A stretch of DNA of 32,929 bases from positions 1 to 32,929 of the forward strand of contig NZ_MVHT01000081.1 of assembly GCF_002086275.1 (NCBI RefSeq), read 5' to 3'. The notes under the pieces are model-generated. The model did no database searches. It worked only from the letters and a program-made list of their open reading frames with translations, and was not told the origin of the DNA. Source of the stretch: Mycobacterium intermedium (GTDB taxonomy: Bacteria; Actinomycetota; Actinomycetes; Mycobacteriales; Mycobacteriaceae). Positions 25,055 through 32,929 of this stretch are shown here, piece by piece. Every line of letters starts with the position of its first letter. Position 1 is the first letter of the stretch. Made by a program: the position numbers and the translations under genes.

Positions 25055-26812
25055 TCAGTTGCCGTGTATCGCCAGCGCGGCCAGACTCAACAAGCCGGGG
25101 ATACCAATCCCCGTGTTGCCAAAGCCTGAAATAAAGCCGCTGAAAATCCCGCTCGGGAAGGCGCCTATCGCGCCGGTGACACCGGTGTTGAAGAAGCCCG
25201 AGATTGCGCCGCTGATGATCGACCCTCCGGTGGCCTTGTTGAAGAAGCCAGACGAACCACCGCTTTCGAAGGAACCGCCGCTGAACTTGTTGCCGAACCC
25301 CGAGATCCCGCCGCCTTCGTTGAAGAACCCCGAATTGGCGGTGGTGCCAAGTCCCGCGTAACCGTTGTCGGTGGCAAACCCGAAGCCGGTGTTCACATAG
25401 CCGGAGTTCCAGAAGCCCGTGTTGATGTGGCCCGAGTTACCAAAGCCCGTGTTCGCCTCACCCGAGTTACCGAAGCCGGTGTTGAGGTTTTCCCCGTTCC
25501 AACCGCCGGTGTTCATCGACCCCGCGTTGCCGAGGCCGGTGTTGAGGAAGCCGGAGTTCCAGAAGCCGACGTTTCCGGCACCCGAGTTCCCGAAGCCCAA
25601 GAGGCCGGTGCCGGCATTGCCGATGCCAAAACTGTTGATGGCGCCCGGGAATACGGTATTGACACCCGAGCTGAAGATGCCGATGTTGCCGGTACCGGAG
25701 TTGAAGAAGCCAATGTTGTTGGTGCCCGAATTACCGAACCCGATGTTGCCGCTGCCGGAGTTCAACAGCCCGGCCAAGTTGATACCGACCTGGTTGTCGC
25801 CGCTGAGCCCGATCCCAACGTTGTTGTTGCCGCTGTTTCCGAAGCCGAAGTTTCCGTGGCCAGTGTTCCCCGCACCGATGTTTCCGGTGCCGGTGTTCCC
25901 GCCGCCTATGTTGCCGTCACCGGTGTTTCCGAGACCAAAATTGTTGCTGCCGAAGTTGCCCATGCCCACGTTGTTGTTGCCCGGCGACGGGTGAAAGGTG
26001 AACAGGTCTGGGTTGAAAAGGTCGGAGGGGCCGCTATTTCCGAAGCCGATGTTGCCGTTGCCGAAGTTGCCGAAGCCGATGTTGTAGCTGCCGTGGTTTC
26101 CGCCGCCAATGTTGTTGCTGCCGTTGTTACCCGAGCCGATGTTGTTGTTGCCCGACTGCGGTGGGACGAGTTCGCTGTTTCCCACCCCGCTGTTTCCGAA
26201 GCCGACATTGCCGTTGCCGGTGTTGCCGCTGCCAAGGTTGCCGTTGCCCCGGTTGCCGACGCCTAGATTCGGCAGGCTCTGCAGGAACTGCTGCAGGCTG
26301 GCCGGTATCGACACCAGATTCGCCGCCGCCGATGACGCCCCCGAGTGATAAGCCGCCATCGCCGAGACGTCCGCAGCCCACATGCCTTCGTACAGGCTCT
26401 CGCACGCCATGATCGCTTGAGCGTTGAGCCCCAAGAAGTTTGACCGCACCAGTTGAACGAACGCATTGCGGTTGGCCGCCACCTCCAACGGATGAATGGT
26501 GGCGGCCCGCGCCGCCTCAAACACGCTGGCCACCACTTTGGCCTGGGCAGACGCCCCCGCGGCTTGAGCCGCCGCAGCGTTCAAGAACGCCGTATAAGGG
26601 GTTGCCGCGGCCACCATCGCCGCGGAGGCCGGACCCTGCCAAGCCTGACCAGCCATGCCCGAAGTGATCGCCGAAAACGACGACGCGGCAATACCCAACT
26701 CCGAGGCCAGTCCGTCCCATGCGGCAGCGGCGTTCAACATCGGCGCCGAACCGGCACCGGTGAACATGCGCAATGAATTGATTTCCGGCGGCAGCACCGC
26801 AAAATTCGCCAC
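25055..26812 (-). CDS. PPE-MPTR family protein
   Basis: 585 residues: a PPE domain (1 to about 180) with PPE at 8-10 and the WxG motif at Trp58 (GQAWQGPAS), then an MPTR array of NxGxGNxG pentapeptides. It closes with SGFFNxG blocks and a short hydrophobic C-terminus (GIPGLLSLAALAIHGN). GTG 26812 has GGAGG about 8 bases upstream and begins MANFAVLPPEINS. Unlike the larger PPE-MPTR gene in the window, it has no Ile-Pro-rich inserts. Predicted ESX-5 substrate; no PE partner gene is adjacent. It is divergent from the 27015-28759 operon. Confidence 0.93.
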   Translation of the reverse strand: MANFAVLPPEINSLRMFTGAGSAPMLNAAAAWDGLASELGIAASSFSAITSGMAGQAWQGPASAAMVAAATPYTAFLNAAAAQAAGASAQAKVVASVFEAARAATIHPLEVAANRNAFVQLVRSNFLGLNAQAIMACESLYEGMWAADVSAMAAYHSGASSAAANLVSIPASLQQFLQSLPNLGVGNRGNGNLGSGNTGNGNVGFGNSGVGNSELVPPQSGNNNIGSGNNGSNNIGGGNHGSYNIGFGNFGNGNIGFGNSGPSDLFNPDLFTFHPSPGNNNVGMGNFGSNNFGLGNTGDGNIGGGNTGTGNIGAGNTGHGNFGFGNSGNNNVGIGLSGDNQVGINLAGLLNSGSGNIGFGNSGTNNIGFFNSGTGNIGIFSSGVNTVFPGAINSFGIGNAGTGLLGFGNSGAGNVGFWNSGFLNTGLGNAGSMNTGGWNGENLNTGFGNSGEANTGFGNSGHINTGFWNSGYVNTGFGFATDNGYAGLGTTANSGFFNEGGGISGFGNKFSGGSFESGGSSGFFNKATGGSIISGAISGFFNTGVTGAIGAFPSGIFSGFISGFGNTGIGIPGLLSLAALAIHGN

Positions 26813-26900
26813 GTCGAGCCCTCCTGCCTGGCTATCCCGGCGCCACCGGCGACCGGTGGGAACAGCCTCGCGCCAAACGATCAGAGGGGCTTGAGTAGTG

Positions 26901-26959
26901 GGTTACCTGATTCCGGATGCAATTGCCCGCTTGCGTACTCACCCGCACCGGTTACCTGA
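26901..26959 (+). repeat. GGTTACCTGA direct repeat in a divergent promoter region
   Basis: The decamer GGTTACCTGA occurs at 26901-26910 and 26950-26959, 49 bp apart (close to five helical turns), between the PPE gene and the two-gene operon. Such spacing would suit a regulator binding both sites on one DNA face. The binder is unknown. Confidence 0.35.
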
Positions 26960-26973
26960 CTTGGTGGGCCCAT

Positions 26974-26992
26974 GGTGGAGATACAATCCACC
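26974..26992 (+). promoter_or_regulatory. Promoter inside an inverted repeat, upstream of the 27015 operon
   Basis: GGTGGA (26974-26979) and TCCACC (26987-26992) form a perfect 6-bp inverted repeat with a 7-bp loop. The loop contains a near-consensus -10, TACAAT (26982-26987, 5 of 6). Transcription would start about 20 bp before the ATG at 27015. A repressor on the palindrome, or a hairpin in single-stranded DNA, would directly control the -10. The -35 is weak. Confidence 0.45.
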
Positions 26993-27014
26993 AGCAACCC
27001 GACAGGAGACAACG

Positions 27015-27230
27015 ATGTCTGAAGTCGCCGAGGAACTCTCTCGCACATTGCGCGCCCCCCTTCCCGATGGGTTCGAGAGCCTGCCCGCCGCACAGCTACA
27101 GGAACTGAACAGGCTTCTCGAAACCACGCTGGCGCGTCGCGCGCAAAAGTTGACCGAATCGATCAACGCATCGCTCGACCACACCCCGCGGTTGCTCCGT
27201 CCGGCGGTACGAAGGGCGCTTGGGCTGTGA
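27015..27230 (+). CDS. Small helical protein, 71 residues, unknown function
   Basis: ATG 27015 has AGGAGA 7 bases upstream; the longer frame to 26898 would cross the predicted promoter and is rejected. Residues 22-52 (SLPAAQLQELNRLLETTLARR onward) form a likely coiled coil, followed by a basic tail (LLRPAVRRALG). The stop overlaps the next start (GTGA), so the two proteins are probably made together and may bind each other. I do not recognise a family; the coiled coil suggests an adaptor or oligomerisation role. Confidence 0.75.
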   Translation: MSEVAEELSRTLRAPLPDGFESLPAAQLQELNRLLETTLARRAQKLTESINASLDHTPRLLRPAVRRALGL

Positions 27231-28759
27231 GCGAGCATCTGGCCAAGTTGGCGGAAATCACCAAGCTTGCTCGACTGCTCAACGTCGAGGACCCGCACGA
27301 CCTCGACTTTCTGCTGGACCTGCCCCACGAGTCGTTGCGTGCCTTCCGTGAACAGGTCACAGACCGGCTGTTTGACGCCGATACCGCGCGGCTGAAGCGG
27401 GTCGCGGCAGCCAGCAAGCTCGTGCCAGTCGCCATCAGCGCCAAGGCCGCACGACACGCATTCGGGCCACGGCTGTGTGCATCCATCGCCGGCATGTTGG
27501 ACCCGTCCCGCGGCGTCGCCATTGCGGAGCAACTGCCGACGCCGTTTCTCGCGGAAACCTCGATCGAGCTCGATCCGCGCCGGGCGGCGTCGTTGATCAG
27601 CGCCATGCCACCACGGGTGATTGCCGAGGTCGCCAAGCAATTACTGCAGCGCGACGACCATGTCACGATGGGTCGCTTCGTGGGGGTCCTGCCGGATCCG
27701 TCACTGCGTGCGGCAGCACCCGTGATGGGAGACGCCGACCTGCTGCGCATCGGTTTTCTTCTCGAAGACAAGTCTCACCTCGACAATATGGTCGACATCG
27801 TCAGCGACCGACTGCCTGGGATCGTCCGCGCGGCACACCAGAACGATCTGTGGGCAGAGGCGATCGACCTGTTCGACAATGTCGGTCCCGACAACAAAGG
27901 CCGGATCGGCGACATCGCTGCATCATTGGGAGACGCGGTTCTCGAAGGCTTGATTCGTGCCGTGGAGGGCCTCGAAGCGTGGGATGCACTGCTGCCGGTC
28001 ACGCGGGCGATGAGCCGAGAGAGTCTAGAAGTCTTCACGCAACATCCCGCGGTACACCGGGAGTCCACACTGACCGCGATTCTCGATGTGGCGTTGAACC
28101 AAGGGTTGTGGCTTGACCTGCTCCCGTTGGCGGCTCAATTACCCTGTGCACAACGGAAATTCATCGCTGCGCGGGTCGCCCAGGAGCCTGCGGAGCGACT
28201 GGGAGAACTCATTCGTGAAGCCGACGCCGCCGACGAATGGGAATCCTTGATTCCTATCGCGATGGCAATGAACGATGACGACCGCCGCCGCATGGCCGCG
28301 CTGCCTGTCATGCAGGACCCGGACGTGCTGCTCAAGGTGTTGACCACTTGCGCCCAGCACGACCTCTGGACAGACACCCTCCCGCTGGTCGCTTCACTCC
28401 CGGACAGCGCCATCCCGGTCCTGGCTTCGTATCTCGACGATTTGACCGATCAGCAGATCGTGTCTGCGGTGAACGCCGCTGCCCGCGGCGAAAATATCGA
28501 AACCCTGGTCGACCTCGCCCTCGCCCAGGATTCACAGGGTCGACGCCGCGTACTCGGACTGATCGACGGCATGGGCAACGTTGACGGGGTCGTCGCAGCG
28601 CTCACCGACGAAACCCCGCGGAAGGTGTGGCACGCACTAGTTCAACATCGGGACGAAATCCCAGATGCGTTGCGGGACCGTCTTGCCCGGCAAGCCGTCA
28701 ACACCGGCCACGCCGACATCGCTGGCTCGCTCGCTGCCGAGCGAAGCGGGCTCAGCTGA
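27227..28759 (+). CDS. Helical-repeat protein with seven 43-residue units, unknown function
   Basis: 510 residues from GTG 27227, overlapping the upstream gene by 4 nt. No signal peptide or membrane helix, so cytoplasmic. Residues 209-510 are tandem units of exactly 43 residues beginning at Trp209, Trp252, Trp295, Trp338, Trp381, Ile424 and Val467. The pattern is WxxLLPLAxxLP, then two further helices; examples are WLDLLPLAAQLP, WESLIPIAMAMN and WTDTLPLVASLP. Residues about 65-205 carry shorter helical pairs (LISAMPPRVIAEVAKQLL, FVGVLPDPSLRAAAP) that faintly recall the MgtE N-terminal helical fold. This suggests an alpha-solenoid binding scaffold. No catalytic motif is seen. The stop shares the palindrome TCAGCTGA with the convergent DUF5709 gene. 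Confidence 0.85.
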   Translation: MSEHLAKLAEITKLARLLNVEDPHDLDFLLDLPHESLRAFREQVTDRLFDADTARLKRVAAASKLVPVAISAKAARHAFGPRLCASIAGMLDPSRGVAIAEQLPTPFLAETSIELDPRRAASLISAMPPRVIAEVAKQLLQRDDHVTMGRFVGVLPDPSLRAAAPVMGDADLLRIGFLLEDKSHLDNMVDIVSDRLPGIVRAAHQNDLWAEAIDLFDNVGPDNKGRIGDIAASLGDAVLEGLIRAVEGLEAWDALLPVTRAMSRESLEVFTQHPAVHRESTLTAILDVALNQGLWLDLLPLAAQLPCAQRKFIAARVAQEPAERLGELIREADAADEWESLIPIAMAMNDDDRRRMAALPVMQDPDVLLKVLTTCAQHDLWTDTLPLVASLPDSAIPVLASYLDDLTDQQIVSAVNAAARGENIETLVDLALAQDSQGRRRVLGLIDGMGNVDGVVAALTDETPRKVWHALVQHRDEIPDALRDRLARQAVNTGHADIAGSLAAERSGLS

Positions 28760-29216
28760 CCCTACCGTCGCCGATGTCGATGATGTGGACGGCGGCCTCT
28801 TCGGCAGAGGCTGCTCCCCCGCTGATACCCACATCCTCGGCCACCAGCTCCGCCTCCGTGTCTTCACCAAATCCCATGTCCGGCGCGACGAGTCGGCCGG
28901 CCCGCGGTCCTCCGACCTCACGCCACTCCGGAAACTCGGCCTCACGTTCGGCTTCGTCCGAACGCTGTTGTTCTTCTTGGTCGAGCGGATGATTGAGGCG
29001 CGACACGGGGTCTGGCTCTTCCTCGGCAAGCTGCTGATCGAGGGTTTCGGCCGCCCAGGCGCCCGGTCCGTACGGTCGCTCCGGCGGTGAATACCCTTCG
29101 TCGAGCATGTCGTCGACACCGCGATCAATCAGCGTGTCCTCTGGCTGCAGCTGGTTATCGTCGGGCTTGCTGTACTCGTCCGCCGACGGCAGCGTGCCGA
29201 AATTCTGACCGCTCAT
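28752..29216 (-). CDS. DUF5709 family protein
   Basis: 154 residues, strongly acidic (EDTLIDRGVDDMLDEGYSPPERP, later QLAEEEPDPVSRLNHPLDQEEQ). The ending PRAGRLVAPDMGFGEDTEAE, then VGISGGAASAEEAAVHII, is the block I associate with the actinobacterial DUF5709 family, whose function is unknown. The protein is probably disordered over much of its length and cytoplasmic. ATG 29216 has AAAGGGG about 9 bases upstream. It converges with the repeat-protein gene, overlapping by 8 bp. A DosR-like box lies 86 bp upstream of the start, so induction by hypoxia or nitric oxide is possible. Confidence 0.85.
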   Translation of the reverse strand: MSGQNFGTLPSADEYSKPDDNQLQPEDTLIDRGVDDMLDEGYSPPERPYGPGAWAAETLDQQLAEEEPDPVSRLNHPLDQEEQQRSDEAEREAEFPEWREVGGPRAGRLVAPDMGFGEDTEAELVAEDVGISGGAASAEEAAVHIIDIGDGRVS

Positions 29217-29301
29217 GACCTGACAACCCCTTTCGCCATGTGTCAGTGGCCATGTTGCCGCTCCCTGCCGTCAGGGCATAGGGCGCAAAGACACTATTGG
29301 C

Positions 29302-29321
29302 GCTGGGACATTGGTCCCTAA
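29302..29321 (-). promoter_or_regulatory. DosR (DevR)-like box upstream of the DUF5709 gene
   Basis: The 20-mer contains GGGAC (29305-29309) and GTCCC (29314-29318) 4 bp apart, followed by TAA, close to the known DosR consensus (GGGACTWWAGTCCC with flanking AA). It is centred about 43 bp upstream of the start expected from a weak -10 (TATGCC, 29280-29275), the usual position of primary DosR sites. A small hairpin, CCCTG-CCGT-CAGGG (29263-29276), covers the start region. Confidence 0.5.
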
Positions 29322-29327
29322 ATGCCG

Positions 29328-29389
29328 CGCGAGCAGACGCAAAATCGTATTTTTCGGGCCGCTTTCGTACGAGTTTGCGTCTGCTCGCG
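29328..29389. terminator. 16-bp perfect inverted repeat, probable terminator of the PGRS gene
   Basis: CGCGAGCAGACGCAAA (29328-29343) is exactly complementary to 29374-29389, with a 30-base T/A-containing loop. It begins 8 bases past the TAA of the minus-strand PGRS gene, the expected place for a stem-loop terminator, and would insulate the DUF5709 promoter. The GAGCAGACGCAAA element recurs in mycobacterial intergenic regions as I remember it, so it may also be a dispersed repeat. Confidence 0.65.
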
Positions 29390-29397
29390 GGAGAAAC

Positions 29398-32300
29398 TTA
29401 GTTGCCGCCGTTGCCGCCCTTGCCGCCGTCCCCGCCGTCGCCACCGGTGGTGCCGCTGGGTCCGGCGCCCCCGCTTCCTAGGGTGCCCACGAAGCCGGAT
29501 CCGCCGTTGCCGCCCTTGCCTCCGGTGCCGCCGTCGCCGCCGCCGCCGCCGCTACCGCCGTCGCCCCAGTACTTGGAGTCGCCCTTCGTGTTACCGCCGC
29601 CGCCAGCACCACCGCTGCCGCCGTGGCCGCCTTTGGCGCCGGAGACGCCGGGCATCGTTCCACTGCCGCCGTTTCCGCCGTTGCCGCCGTTGCCGCCGTC
29701 CCCGCCGTCGCCATTGTCGCCGGTGATGTTGTACCCGCCATAACCGCCGGTGCCGCCATTTCCACCGGTCCCACCGGCCGTGGGGGTGCCGCCGGTGCCT
29801 CCGCCGGTGGCCGTGCCGCCGCTGCCGCCGTGGCCGCCGTTGCCGCCGTTGCCGCCGTTGCCGCCGTCGTTGTTCGGTCCGTCATCCGGGTTACCGATGC
29901 CGCCGTTGCCCCCCTTGCCCCCGTTGCCGGCGAACCCGGCGTGGCCACCGGAGGCGCCGAAGCCATTGCCGCCGTTGCCGCCGTTACCGCCGTTGCCGGC
30001 GTTGCCACCGTTGCCACCGTTCAGGCCGGTTAACGCGGGGCCATCGCCGCTGCCGCCGTGGCCACCGGCCCCACCATCGGCGCCACTGCCGCCCTGGCCG
30101 CCGGCGCCGCCGGTAAAGCCCGCGTCACCGCCGTTGCCTCCGCTGCCGCCCGCGGCGCCGTTGCCGCCGGCGCCGCCGTTGGCACTCGGGCCGGCATCGC
30201 CGCCGTTGCCGCCGCTGCCACCCTCGCCGCCGTCGCCGCCGCTGCCGCCATGGCCCCCGCCGAAACCCGGGGAGATGCCGCCATTGCCGCCGTTGCCACC
30301 GTTGCCACCAGGAGCGGCGCTGCCGCCCTCATAGGAGTAGCCGACAATGTTGGAATACGAGGCATTGCCGCCGTCGCCGCCGATGCCGCCAGTGCCCCCG
30401 TTGCCGCCCATGCCGGCGATGTCGCCGTTGCCGTTGCCGCCGTTGCCACCATTACCGGCATTGCCACCTGCGCCGCCGTTGCCGCCACGGTGGCTGCTGG
30501 TGCCGTTGCCCTTGCCGCCGTTGCCGCCGTCACCGCCGTCACCTCCGTGTCCGCCCCTGCCGCCGTTCGGGCCGCCGTTCCCGCCGTCGCCGCCGTTCCC
30601 GCCGCTGCCGGCGGCGCCGCCGCTGCCTGCGTTGAAAACAGTGCTTTCGCCGCCTTTGCCGCCAGCACCGCCAGCGCCGCCGTTACCGCCGTCGCCGGCG
30701 TCTCCACCGCCGCCGGGGATCCCGCTGCCCGTGCCCGTGGCGCCGAACGAACTGCCTCCGTTGCCGCCCCGGCCGCCGACGCCACCGTTACCCCCCTTTC
30801 CGCCGTCGTCCGCGTCCGTCACCAACGAGTCGGCGCCGGCACCGCCGGCCCCCCCGGCGCCTCCGTTGCCGCCCTTGCCGCCGTTACCGGCTATTGCGCC
30901 GTAACCGTCGCCTCCCAGGCCGCCGGCGCCGCCGGCCCCACCTTTGCCACCGGGACCTCCGTCTTGGCCGGCTGCCTCGTTGCCGGAGCCACCAGTCCCG
31001 CCTTTGTTGCCATCGCCGCCGGAGCCGCCGTGGCCACCCGCGCCACCGCCGAGGCCGCCTGTGCCGCCGTTGCCGCCGGCGCCGCCGTTGCCGCCATTGC
31101 CGCCGGGGCCTCCGTCATGGCCGAAAGTGGGTGCGCCGCCGGCGCCAGCGGATCCAGCGTTGCCGCCGTCGCCCCCGTTGCCGGCGTTACCGCCGCCGAC
31201 GCCGTCGACGCCGTTGCCGCCGTTGCCGCCGGCGCCGCCCTTACCACCATTGCCGCCGTTGCCGCCGGACCAGGAGTCGCCCATGAAGTCCCAAAAAGAA
31301 TCTCCGCCGTTTCCGCCGTCGCCGCCGATGCCGCCATGGCCGCCATGGCCGGCGATGCCCCCCGCGCCCTTGGTCCCCGCAGTCCCACCGGCGTTGGCGA
31401 TGCCGGCGGCTCCGCCTTGGCCCGCGTTGCCGCCGGGACCGCCGGCTCCGCCGTCTCCGCCGTTCCCGCCGTTGGCCCCCGGGCCGGTGCCCATTCCGTA
31501 CGAGGGACCCTTGCCGCCTTGACCGCCGTTGCCGCCGTTGGCGCCGTTGCCGCCTTTGCCACCGTTTCCGGCGGTTCCACCGTGGGCGGCGCCGCCCTGA
31601 CCGCCTCGCCCACCGTTGCCGCCGGCGCCGCCAGCGCCTCCGGGGCCGCCGTCGGCGTTCGGGTTGTCGGCGCCGTCGCCGGCGGAGCCGCCGTTGCCGC
31701 CGTTGCCGCCGTCCCCGCCGATGCCCGCCTTGCCGGCGGTTCCCGCAGCGCCGACACCCTCACCGGCCAGGCCGGCTTTCCCGGCGTCCCCACCAGTGCC
31801 GCCCGTGCCGCCGTGGCCACCGGGGCCGCCATCAGTGCCTTCGTCGGACAGGCCGTTGCCACCGGCACCGCCGATGCCGCCGTTGCCGCCGTTACCACCG
31901 CTGCCGTTGGTGCCACCGATGCCGGCCGTGCCGCCGGTTCCGCCTTGGCCGCCGTTCCCGCCGCCGCCACCGGTGCCGCCGTTGATGGTGGTCATGGCGG
32001 TGCCGTCTTTTCCGGCGGCGCCGTTGCCGCCGTTGCCTCCCAACCCGCCCTTGCCGCCATTGCCGGATATGCCGTCGGTGCCCCCGGTGCCTCCCGTCCC
32101 GGCGATGCCTGCGATGCCGGCGTTGCCTCCGGTCCCGCCCATGCCGCCGTTGCCGCCCTTGGTGCCCTGGTCTACGGCCGTGCCGCCAGCCCCGCCCGTG
32201 CCCCCTGTGCCGCCATTGCCACTGTTGCCGCCGGAGCCGTTGATGCCACCTGGCCCGCTGTCGCCGCCGGCCCCCCCATTACCACCTGCCCCGCCGGCGG

Positions 32301-32929
32301 GCCCGGCCTTGCCGTCAACCCCGGCCGCGGCAGCGGCCGCGGTGCCACCGTTACCGCCGTAGCTGCCGTTACCGCCGTTGCCGCCATTGCCGTAGGCACC
32401 CGCCGTCCCGCCGACGCCACCGATGCCGTTGTTGCCGCCGGCACCGGCTTTGCCGCCGTCACCGCCGTGGCCGCCGGCCCCGCCTGCCAGGGTTCCGGTG
32501 GCGTCGGCGCCATGACCACCATCGCCGCCGGCCGCGCCGCTGCCGCCCGCCCCGCCATTGCCGTTGATGGCCCAATTGCTGCCGTTACCGCCCGTCCCGG
32601 CGGCCCCACCAGCACCGCCGCGACCCCCACTACCGCCGTTGTGACCGTTGTTGGTTGCCACACCGCCGTTGCCGGCGACCCCTCCATCACCACCGGCGCC
32701 GCCATTACCCGCGACCGCCGCGAGCCCGGCGGCCGCTCCGCCAACGCCGCCAGCACCGCCGGCCCCGCCGTCGCCGCCATTGGCCGCGCCCAGGGCCGCG
32801 GTGTCGTTGCCGCCGGCGCCACCGGCACCGCCCTGACCGCCGGCCCCGCCGTGGCCACCACCACCGGATGTACCGTCGCGGCCCGCGCTGCCTCGAACGC
32901 CGCCGCGGCTAACCGGGCATGACCCGCCG
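29398..32929 (-). CDS. PGRS-type glycine-rich protein, N-terminus outside window
   Basis: The frame ends at TAA 29398-29400 and stays open to the window edge, giving at least 1,176 codons of Gly-Gly-Ala/Asn/Asp repeat (GGNGGAGGAGG, GGDGGNGGNGG). Interruptions are few, such as DSFWDFMGDSWSGG. An internal GTG at 32661 is not a credible start: there is no ribosome site and the same repeat continues upstream (DGTSGGGGHGGAGGQGG). The PE domain and LLGRPLIGNGTDG linker expected of a PE_PGRS are not visible and would lie beyond 32929. It ends in pure repeat with no C-terminal domain. Probable PE_PGRS cell-envelope protein; it could also be a PE-less PGRS frame. Confidence 0.8.
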   Translation of the reverse strand, partial: GGSCPVSRGGVRGSAGRDGTSGGGGHGGAGGQGGAGGAGGNDTAALGAANGGDGGAGGAGGVGGAAAGLAAVAGNGGAGGDGGVAGNGGVATNNGHNGGSGGRGGAGGAAGTGGNGSNWAINGNGGAGGSGAAGGDGGHGADATGTLAGGAGGHGGDGGKAGAGGNNGIGGVGGTAGAYGNGGNGGNGSYGGNGGTAAAAAAGVDGKAGPAGGAGGNGGAGGDSGPGGINGSGGNSGNGGTGGTGGAGGTAVDQGTKGGNGGMGGTGGNAGIAGIAGTGGTGGTDGISGNGGKGGLGGNGGNGAAGKDGTAMTTINGGTGGGGGNGGQGGTGGTAGIGGTNGSGGNGGNGGIGGAGGNGLSDEGTDGGPGGHGGTGGTGGDAGKAGLAGEGVGAAGTAGKAGIGGDGGNGGNGGSAGDGADNPNADGGPGGAGGAGGNGGRGGQGGAAHGGTAGNGGKGGNGANGGNGGQGGKGPSYGMGTGPGANGGNGGDGGAGGPGGNAGQGGAAGIANAGGTAGTKGAGGIAGHGGHGGIGGDGGNGGDSFWDFMGDSWSGGNGGNGGKGGAGGNGGNGVDGVGGGNAGNGGDGGNAGSAGAGGAPTFGHDGGPGGNGGNGGAGGNGGTGGLGGGAGGHGGSGGDGNKGGTGGSGNEAAGQDGGPGGKGGAGGAGGLGGDGYGAIAGNGGKGGNGGAGGAGGAGADSLVTDADDGGKGGNGGVGGRGGNGGSSFGATGTGSGIPGGGGDAGDGGNGGAGGAGGKGGESTVFNAGSGGAAGSGGNGGDGGNGGPNGGRGGHGGDGGDGGNGGKGNGTSSHRGGNGGAGGNAGNGGNGGNGNGDIAGMGGNGGTGGIGGDGGNASYSNIVGYSYEGGSAAPGGNGGNGGNGGISPGFGGGHGGSGGDGGEGGSGGNGGDAGPSANGGAGGNGAAGGSGGNGGDAGFTGGAGGQGGSGADGGAGGHGGSGDGPALTGLNGGNGGNAGNGGNGGNGGNGFGASGGHAGFAGNGGKGGNGGIGNPDDGPNNDGGNGGNGGNGGHGGSGGTATGGGTGGTPTAGGTGGNGGTGGYGGYNITGDNGDGGDGGNGGNGGNGGSGTMPGVSGAKGGHGGSGGAGGGGNTKGDSKYWGDGGSGGGGGDGGTGGKGGNGGSGFVGTLGSGGAGPSGTTGGDGGDGGKGGNGGN

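Noticed and set aside
29062..29076. CCGTACGG resembling the TetR operator
   Set aside because: Inside the DUF5709 coding region, away from any promoter; probably chance.
30058..32922. 954-codon plus-strand open frame opposite the PGRS gene
   Set aside because: Ala/Val-rich mirror of Gly-Gly-Asn codons; GGC/GCC repeats leave antisense frames open. No ribosome site or domain.
1..32929. CRISPR array, tRNA, rRNA, insertion sequence or prophage
   Set aside because: Repeats present are coding PGRS/MPTR; no spacer pattern, cloverleaf, transposase or integrase was found.

Overview
The window is high-GC DNA from a slow-growing Mycobacterium. The basis is PE_PGRS genes, two PPE-MPTR genes, a complete yrbE/mce operon, a VapBC module, leaderless promoters and heavy GTG/TTG start use. 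The mce operon is controlled by a TetR-type regulator, which makes a non-tuberculous species (M. kansasii or M. marinum type) more likely than M. tuberculosis, but the species cannot be fixed from the sequence alone.

Layout: 1-860 is a graveyard of fragments. It holds a 77-bp exact copy of an internal piece of the downstream vapC, PGRS-like pieces on both strands, and a doubly deleted short-chain dehydrogenase on the minus strand. 878-1512 is an intact vapBC pair. 1730-2995 (+) is a PE_PGRS gene. 3100-5037 (-) is a PE_PGRS gene with a C-terminal GH64 (beta-1,3-glucanase-like) domain. 5227-12102 (-) is a giant PPE-MPTR gene built of about 1.3-kb super-repeats. 12380-12961 (-) encodes three tandem Phd/YefM-like antitoxin domains with no toxin beside it.

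13133-23019 (-) is an eight-gene operon, yrbEA-yrbEB-mceA-B-C-D-E-F, for an Mce lipid importer; most junctions are ATGA-type overlaps. mceD carries a frameshift at about 16944. A TetR-family gene (23346-24017, -) lies upstream. Near-identical ACCGTACGGT-type palindromes sit inside the predicted mce promoter and over the tetR start region, so the regulator probably represses both itself and the operon.

24317-24634 (-) is a small orphan protein and 25055-26812 (-) a second PPE-MPTR gene. 27015-28759 (+) is a two-gene operon whose second product has an exact 43-residue tandem helical repeat that I do not recognise. It converges on a DUF5709 gene (28752-29216, -) that has a DosR-like box in the expected place. 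A 16-bp perfect inverted repeat separates this from a long PGRS frame (29398 to window end, -) that runs off the edge with its N-terminus missing.

The strongest candidates for something undescribed are the 43-residue-repeat operon, the triple-antitoxin protein, the PE_PGRS-GH64 fusion, and the TetR/operator pair on the mce locus.
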